Shown piece by piece: positions 7,511 to 12,218 of a stretch of DNA of 12,218 nucleotides. The notes beneath the pieces are model-generated. The model made no database searches. It was not told where the DNA came from and saw nothing but the letters and a program-made list of their open reading frames with translations. Each line of letters begins with the position of its first letter. Position 1 is the first letter of the stretch. The translations under genes were made by a program, and so were the position numbers. This stretch comes from Rodentolepis nana (Eukaryota; Platyhelminthes; Cestoda; Cyclophyllidea; Hymenolepididae), in contig UZAE01014766.1 of assembly GCA_900617975.1 (NCBI GenBank), positions 1 through 12,218 on the forward strand, read 5' to 3'.

Positions 7511-9122
7511 ACTAGATGAACGTTCGTCGTCACTCGCTACCATTCGAAGATAAAGAGAACGATTGTTCGTACAGCTAATTTCAATGCGTTATTGCGTGGC
7601 AATGGAAATTTGCCCATTCATTTACAACGAAATAGGAAATTGGAAAGCAACAGAGATGCATTGAATTTATTCAAGAAATTAATTTTCAAATAAACCAAAA
7701 AAAAACACCAAAATGTACTTAGGATTAAATGCGGTGAGAAAGGCGTTGGCTTTTCTCAACTAATCTCGCACTTCCAAATTCAAAAGTAAGGGAAAGACCA
7801 ATCAATGCTTCAAACCCAATTTCCACGGGACAATCGATTGTTCTGCCCACGCTCCCTTAGCTGCAATTCCAACCCCCCCCTCCTCCTCCTCCTCCCACCC
7901 TCTCTTCGAACTCAATTGAGGTTAAGCAAAAGGAGGGGGAGGGGGGAGGCGGAGTTGATTGAAAAAGAGAGGAGGAGAGTTTGGCAGGTAAGCTGTTGAG
8001 AGAAGGGAAGAGGCGGGGGGGGGGGGGGGGGGGGGGGGGNGGGGGGTGGCGAATGAGATGGGCGAGAAGAAGAAGACGAAAAACAAAGCGACTTTGTTCT
8101 ATCGTTATGTGTTAAGTGTTTATTTCCGTGTGAATAAACGAGCAAATGAAGCGGTTGAGTAATCAAAAAACCCACCTACCGACTAGTAGTAAAGTATAAG
8201 TCATCGGAAGTAGAATTTGGGTTTCGAAAAGTTCCTATTGGATGGCTGTATTTATATGAGTAACACCTGACACATTGCAGAAGACTCATGGAGTAGTGGA
8301 AAACGCTACGTCTAGAACTGCGCCCTGGTCAATGTGCACGTCTATCAGACCACAAAATAATTCCTTAGCTGTGCAAATTCCCTGATGTGGATGACTGAAC
8401 GTGATTACTATCTCTGGGGAATGAAATGGATACCTTAAAGGAAGATATTAAAAAAAAGAACAATGAAATTTGAAGCAGGTAATCAAAGATCCAAACCAGA
8501 GAAGGAGAGGGGGCGGGTTGCTTTAATCGTACAGGTGATTATGGGAGAAACGACGAAAGCAATACAAGTGGGTAGCCACACACGACCTTAAGTACTACAT
8601 TTCTCAAGAATTAAAATGCCTCCTTAAACATTTCAGGAGAGAGATAGAGAAAGAGAGAGGGAGTTCCTCATCAAAGTGGAGAGTGAACATCCGCTCTCTA
8701 CCAACGTCAACAACCATTATATCTCCCTTGTATTCTCCCTAATTTAACAACTAACCCTATGAATTCAGTAAATAAAGTTGTGAAGAGCACCTTTCCTCCT
8801 TTCGCTCAAAATGTGTGTGAGTTTTAAAGGCAATTAAATGTTGGAATAATTTTAAGGCCAAACATATATATTTGAAGATTTTTGCATCCCTTATTTAAGC
8901 CGATAAAAATATGACAGAAAGTATTTATGCAACTGGTGCTGTTAGGCCATAAACACTTGGAAAATTTAATGCTTATTATTAGCGCAACACAGTCAGAGAT
9001 GGTAGGACTTGACTTAGGACTTAGGTTTAGCTGAAAAGCTTCAAGGTACTAGAAAACAGCCGGCATTCTTTATTAAATTAGCTTTGAGAACCTATTTTGT
9101 TTTGTTTTGTTCTTTTTTATCT
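7511..9122. other. intron sequence with purine and pyrimidine tracts
   Basis: No gene is supported. Besides the tract listed separately (7873-8046), there is a (GA)n-rich run at 8637-8662, short imperfect tandems of GGACTTG/GGACTTAGG near 9006-9027, and a TTTTG run near 9097-9112. Frames across 7805-8175 come from low-complexity sequence and are not credible proteins. Confidence 0.5.
7873..8046. repeat. C/T tract, G/A tract and long G-run with an unresolved base
   Basis: A pyrimidine tract (C8 then TCC repeats, 7873-7906) is followed after ~25 bp by a purine tract (AGGAGGGGGAGGGGGGAGG, from 7930). The two are partly complementary and could fold back. At 8015-8046 a run of 25 G, an N at 8040 and six more G marks a homopolymer that the sequencing or assembly did not resolve. 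Its true length is unknown. G-quadruplex formation on the plus strand is plausible. Confidence 0.8.
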
Positions 9123-9135
9123 TTACTAAAAGTAT

Positions 9136-9433
9136 TTATATCAAATGGCAGGCGTTTTGATAGTTATCATTGGCCCACTAGTTGACTTCAGGCCTCACAG
9201 AGAGGAGGAGGAACAGCAAAGTGAGAAAAAAGTCAAGATGGGGAGAGGGATAGAAGAGTTTTTCGAAGACGAAGGTAGAAAATGTGGAAAAAGGTGAGGT
9301 GAGTACTGTGTTAGGGGTAGTTTGAAGTCAGAAGTCAACTACCTATTGATAGACTTTTTTGCCATACAAGCATACGTTACCCAGGTTGCACCAGATTGCA
9401 CCAGGTGGAGGTAAGTCTATCGCACACCCCATA
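9136..9433 (-). mobile_element. SINE-like element, copy F, next to an exon
   Basis: This is a minus-strand copy with tail at 9136-9150 (TTTATATCAAATGGCAGGCG on plus) and head at 9400-9433 (GTGGAGGTAAGTCTATCGCA on plus). Flanks TTACTAAAAGTAT (9123-9135) and TTACTATAAAAGTAT (9434-9448) are a target duplication with a 2-nt difference. A short local duplication (TTGCACCAGA/TTGCACCAGG) occurs in the head. The C-run is reduced. The right-hand duplication begins seven bases inside the intron after exon 9455-9788, so the element sits about 20 bp from a used splice donor, in the sense orientation. Confidence 0.86.
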
Positions 9434-9454
9434 TTACTATAAAAGTATACTAAC

Positions 9455-9788
9455 CTTAAAGAGAAATTGAAGACCTCTTCAGTATCTAATGACTCGGTTG
9501 GCACCAGTTCCCTCGGCAGATTGCACTGCTGCTGATGCTGTTGCTGCTGATGTGGAAGTTGAGACTGTGTTTGAGAACTAACTTGACAGAGTTTGAGACG
9601 TCGTTTGAGCATAGTGACATTCTGCTGAAGCTCCCAGAACTCAGCATCAAGACTGGGAAGTGGAGGCTCCACTGCAAAAGACTTAGTGGGCACTGCTGCA
9701 GCAAGACGCTTCTTCTGCCTTTTCTCGAGACGCGGGGAGACCAAGTCGAACTGGGACACAGGTAGTCGGGAACTCATTGGTCGAGAAA
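9455..9788 (-). CDS. internal exon 2 of the minus-strand host gene (basic, Gln/His-rich)
   Basis: This 334-nt exon has an excellent acceptor (a run of nine T then GCAG, AG at 9790-9789) and a donor AAG|GTTAGT (GT at 9454-9453). It starts with two bases that complete the split codon G|TT and ends with AG, completed by A of exon 3. The peptide begins SRPMSSRLPVSQFDLVSPRL, then a basic cluster EKRQKKRL that could act as a nuclear localisation signal, then PPLPSLDAEFWELQQN and a short leucine-bearing helix (MLKRRLKLC). A Gln/His tract (LPHQQQQHQQQ) is encoded by CAG/CAA/CAT near 9523-9556 and may vary in length. Frames on the opposite strand here are shadows. Confidence 0.86.
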
Positions 9789-10453
9789 CTGCAAAAAAAA
9801 ACGAAGAAACACGAATGAAACACAAAGTCGTAGGCATTCAAAAAGTATAGCTAAAGTTAACTCTCTCTCTCGCACAATTGAAAACATATAAAGTTTTTGT
9901 CTATATAGGTAATAATACTAACTATCTTCGAATCAATTGCTTTTAACAATATTGCTTCCAAGAGGCAATTGATGAAATCCACCCAGGAGAGAACACATTG
10001 AAACCAAGACCGCAATGCCTAATGGCTCAAACACCACTAATTAGAAACAGAAATACAAAAAAAACAAAGACTGCCCCGTCATTGAAGTTATAATGAGACA
10101 CGGGAAGCGATAAGGCGAAAGGCATTTGAATTAGACTCGTCGTCATGATAACGACAATAACCTGAGAGGAGGGAGAAAAGTTGGCTCTAATGAGAAATTT
10201 ACGTTCTGCAGACAAGATTCAACCGATCATTCTCCCATTCCTGAATACAAGACATTGCTGAACATCAATCACGTAATCCCAGCATTGGCGGGGAAGTGTA
10301 TGACAGGCAAGCCACTTCATGCGAAAGTAAAGCAAGCTGGTTTTAGGAGTAGTGAAAAGAGCTGAATTTATCCCACGACACGAGCCCTACTAGGCCCCAA
10401 AAGTCGTGTGAAGGGAAAAGCAAAAGGATTGTCAATTTTCCTCAAATACGCAC
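9789..10453 (-). other. 665-bp intron of the host gene
   Basis: It lies between donor GAGAG|GTGCGT (10453) and acceptor TTTTGCAG (9789). It holds a (CT)n run at about 9861-9871, A-rich stretches and no SINE-like copy, which makes it the least invaded interval here. No RNA gene or exon is seen. Confidence 0.75.
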
Positions 10454-10652
10454 CTCTCTCGAGAGGAGACACATCCTCAGTGCTGGCAAAAGTTCTGCTC
10501 TCCGAAACCGCGGTTCCCTTGCACTTGACAAGCTCTTGTTGAACGCGCTCCAGGCGTGCTTCATGACGCTTCAATTCAGCACGAATTGCATCAGGATCAG
10601 TGAGCTCAAGAAGCATCTTCTTGTGCTTTATCTTGGACACGAGGTGTTGAAC
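10454..10652 (-). CDS. internal exon 1 of the minus-strand host gene (coiled-coil)
   Basis: This 199-nt exon has acceptor CTTTCCTGCAATTAG (AG at 10654-10653) and donor GAGAG|GTGCGT (GT at 10453-10452). It begins in phase 0 (VQHLVSKIKHKKMLLEL) and ends in phase 1. The middle, DPDAIRAELKRHEARLERVQ and on to ELVKC, is highly charged with heptad-like Leu/Ile/Val spacing and is a probable coiled coil. The end (STEDVSPLER) joins SRPMSS of exon 2 through Val. No start codon with a leader is visible, so the 5' exons lie beyond the window. The stretch VSPLERVSRPMSS and the preceding helix resemble, from memory, the region after the second PHD of PHF14. This is weak and not enough for a gene name. Confidence 0.82.
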
Positions 10653-10843
10653 CTAATTGCAGGAAAGAGTAATCCATATTAAAAAAATAAACACAGTGTA
10701 AAACATTTAATACTGAAATTCACATCACATCAATTTTAACGATAGTATAAAAAAGTGGGATAGGAAGGAGCATGTGACGCACTACTAAAAATGAGAAGAT
10801 ATATCAGATGATAAAATATATAATATTATATGGCGTACTCAGA
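10653..10843 (-). other. intron sequence upstream of exon 10454-10652
   Basis: This AT-rich sequence includes the T/C tract and AG of the acceptor at 10653-10670. No other feature is seen before SINE-like copy G. The upstream exon of the gene is not within the window. Confidence 0.6.
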
Positions 10844-11184
10844 GGTGTGCGATAGACTTACCTCCATGTGGTACACACTGGGCAACGTATACTCAAGCGG
10901 CAAAAAAGTCTATAAACCGACAGTTGATTAATGACTTCAAACTACCATGAACCTACTGTATGCCATATTCGACCACTTCCACAGCACTCATTTTACCTTT
11001 TCTCTGCCTTTAAGTCTGCCTGTCTGTCACTTTTACATCTGTGAATCACTCGTATGTCCCCCCCCCCTCGACTTTTTGTGACTTTGATGTTCCTCCTCCT
11101 CCTCTTTGTGAAACCCGAAGTCAACTAAAGGGCTAGTGCTAACTATCAAAACGCTTGCAATTTGAAATAAATAAATAATAAAAA
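10844..11184 (+). mobile_element. SINE-like element, copy G
   Basis: This is a complete-looking copy: head GGTGTGCGATAGACTTACC and CTCCATGTGG, body GTATGCCATATTCGACCACT, a C-run of nine at about 11058-11066, a (CTC)n expansion at 11092-11104, and tail GTCAACTAAAGGGCTAGTGC with GAAATAAATAAATAATAAA. I could not find a convincing target duplication. It is antisense to the host gene and carries the ACTTACCTC motif at 10856-10864. Frames inside it are artefacts of the repeat. Confidence 0.85.
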
Positions 11185-11727
11185 GGTAGGTGAGGGGGGG
11201 GGGGGTAGGAAGAGAGGAACAGATTGAGTACAAAAAATTATGACGAGACTAAAGTCATTCTTCTCCCAGTGGTCTATTTAAATGCTGTCATAATTATTAG
11301 TACCACACAGAGTAAGCAAAAAGTTTTGAAAATTTTAATTGTAGATAGCAACTAGCATTAAACTCAAATAGTGGCAAAAGAGGGTAAACAGAAGAGACGC
11401 ATCAAAAGGTCTTAGGTAGTACCTAAGGTGGGAAGGAACTCATGCTCAAAATCCGAGTTCCTCTTACTGACTGATGTTATTTAACCCTTAGGGATCGGTC
11501 TTGCCTCATCGATCATCCCCTCCCCCTCCCGCCATACAGTTGACAAGATCAATGGTATTCTGCGATTCACAGGTTAATTTTTTTTCAGCCTAGACAAACT
11601 GTATTGGTGTTTGCGCCACTAGAAGAAGGAAGTATACAACAGGAGTTTAGATACAATTTAAAAATCGTAGCTGGGCTCCACTCTTGTGTCTCCATTGATT
11701 ACCAATAAGGTGACTACTTCAAAAAAT
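11185..11727. other. intron or intergenic sequence, no feature seen
   Basis: A G-run (about ten G at 11195-11205) follows copy G. The rest is AT-rich with a C-rich stretch at 11517-11530 and shows no gene, RNA or repeat-family match. Confidence 0.5.
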
Positions 11728-11756
11728 ATTTATTTCAAATGGCAGGCGTCTTGATG
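11728..11756 (-). repeat. isolated SINE tail in inverted orientation
   Basis: This reads as the reverse complement of the family tail. Bases 11728-11749 are an exact 22-bp inverted match to 11965-11986 (ACGCCTGCCATTTGAAATAA and two more). It is joined directly to internal sequence of copy H, so the pair forms a snap-back end structure about 260 bp long. Confidence 0.8.
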
Positions 11757-11993
11757 ACTTCAAACTACCACGACCCCCCTGGTTGTCATATTCAACCCCT
11801 TTCACAGTACTCACCTTACCTTCTTCTCTACCTTTGTGTCTGTCTGCCTCTTTTACATCTGTGAATCGCTCTTCTGTACCCCACCCCTCGACTTTCTGCT
11901 ACTTTGATGAACCTTCTCTCTGTGAAGCCCGAAGCCAGCTAAATGGCTAATGATAGCTATCATAACGCCTGCCATTTGAAATAAATAAATAAT
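11757..11993 (+). mobile_element. SINE-like element, copy H (head missing)
   Basis: It starts inside the family body (GACTTCAAACTACCACGACC) and continues through CACAGTACTCACCTTACC and a short C-run (CCCCACCCCTCG) to an intact tail (ATGGCTAATGATAGCTATCA, GCCTGCCATTTGAAATAAAT). The head is missing and is replaced by an inverted tail piece (11728-11756). It is antisense to the host gene and directly abuts copy I. Confidence 0.82.
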
Positions 11994-12218
11994 TGATGAT
12001 TATCACTAGCCCATTAGTTGACTTTAGGCTTCACAGAGTGGAAGGAGGAACATCAAAGTGAAAAAAAGTTAGGGAAGGGGGCGGGAACGGAAGAGTGCTT
12101 CAAAGACGTAGGTAAGGTGGAAAAATCGTGAGGTGAGTACTGTGAAAGTAGTCGAAAATGACATACAGTCGAGTCCATGGTAGTTTGAAGTCAGAAGTCA
12201 ACTGACCACGTGGAGGTA
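11994..12218 (-). mobile_element. SINE-like element, copy I (internal deletion, cut by window edge)
   Basis: This is a minus-strand copy beginning at its tail end (ATTATCACTAGCCCATTAGT), with the body on the complementary strand (GTGAGTACTGTGAAAGTAGT, GGTAGTTTGAAGTCAGAAGT), then a jump from TCAACTG to ACCACGTGGAGGTA that deletes about 50 bp of the head. The (AAAT)n tail is absent or shared with copy H. It faces copy H tail to tail. Confidence 0.8.

Larger units (their letters stand above)
2188..9454 (-). other. 7.3-kb intron of the host gene, filled with retroelements
   Basis: This is the interval between the donor of exon 9455-9788 (AAG|GTTAGT) and the acceptor of exon 1740-2187. The flanking phases match (two bases, then one). 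Inside are five SINE-like copies, one LINE fragment and several simple repeats, each listed separately. I saw no exon inside with both borders and a compatible phase. An unnoticed small alternative exon cannot be excluded. Confidence 0.75.

Noticed and set aside
7912..8175. Proline-rich minus-strand frame
   Set aside because: It is the translation of the long G-run, crosses an unresolved base and has no independent support.
9486..9765. Alternative frames on both strands inside exon 9455-9788
   Set aside because: They arise from the same exon. Only the chosen frame links in phase to both neighbouring exons.
11033..11233. 66-codon minus-strand frame
   Set aside because: It lies wholly in SINE-like copy G and the adjacent G-run, so it is repeat-derived.

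Overview
This window looks like nuclear DNA from an invertebrate animal with long, repeat-filled introns. It has no closely packed reading frames and no ribosome-binding sites. Coding sequence appears as short exons with GT/AG borders, surrounded by mariner, LINE and SINE-like elements. The species cannot be named from sequence alone. The LINE and mariner peptides resemble those of arthropods and helminths, and the fast-evolving host protein would suit a parasitic flatworm, but that is a guess.

One host gene runs across the window on the minus strand. Three internal exons are visible at 10454-10652, 9455-9788 and 1740-2187, separated by introns of 665 and 7267 bases. Splice signals and phases agree at every junction: the first exon ends in phase 1 and joins a 2-base remainder, the second ends in phase 2 and joins a 1-base remainder, and the third ends in phase 0. 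Together they give 981 nt, or 327 codons, of one open frame. The product is charged and partly coiled-coil, with a Gln/His tract and a Pro/Glu-rich stretch. The start and end of the gene lie outside the window. A weak resemblance to the linker between the PHD fingers of PHF14 is offered only as a hypothesis.

The rest is mostly mobile DNA. At the left edge, 1-308 on the minus strand, is the 5' end of a mariner element: a terminal repeat next to a TA, a short leader, and the first 42 codons of a transposase with its helix-turn-helix. In the introns, a non-autonomous SINE-like family of about 280-370 bp occurs at least eight times in both orientations: 2381-2674(+), 2915-3465(-), 4777-5150(+), 7193-7473(+), 9136-9433(-), 10844-11184(+), 11757-11993(+) and 11994-12218(-). 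Copies share a fixed head, an internal C-run and a tail ending in (AAAT)n, and several have target-site duplications.

At 5937-6275 lies a 5'-truncated LINE with an 11-bp exact duplication. It carries the C-terminal CCHC region of the LINE ORF2 protein, and its last ~70 bp are the same tail found on the SINE-like copies. This suggests that this LINE family mobilises the SINE-like family. Other points of note are an internal tandem expansion in the 2915-3465 copy, splice donor and acceptor consensus sequences on the antisense strand of the SINE-like family, a copy inserted only ~20 bp from a real splice donor, and a foldback pair at the right edge.
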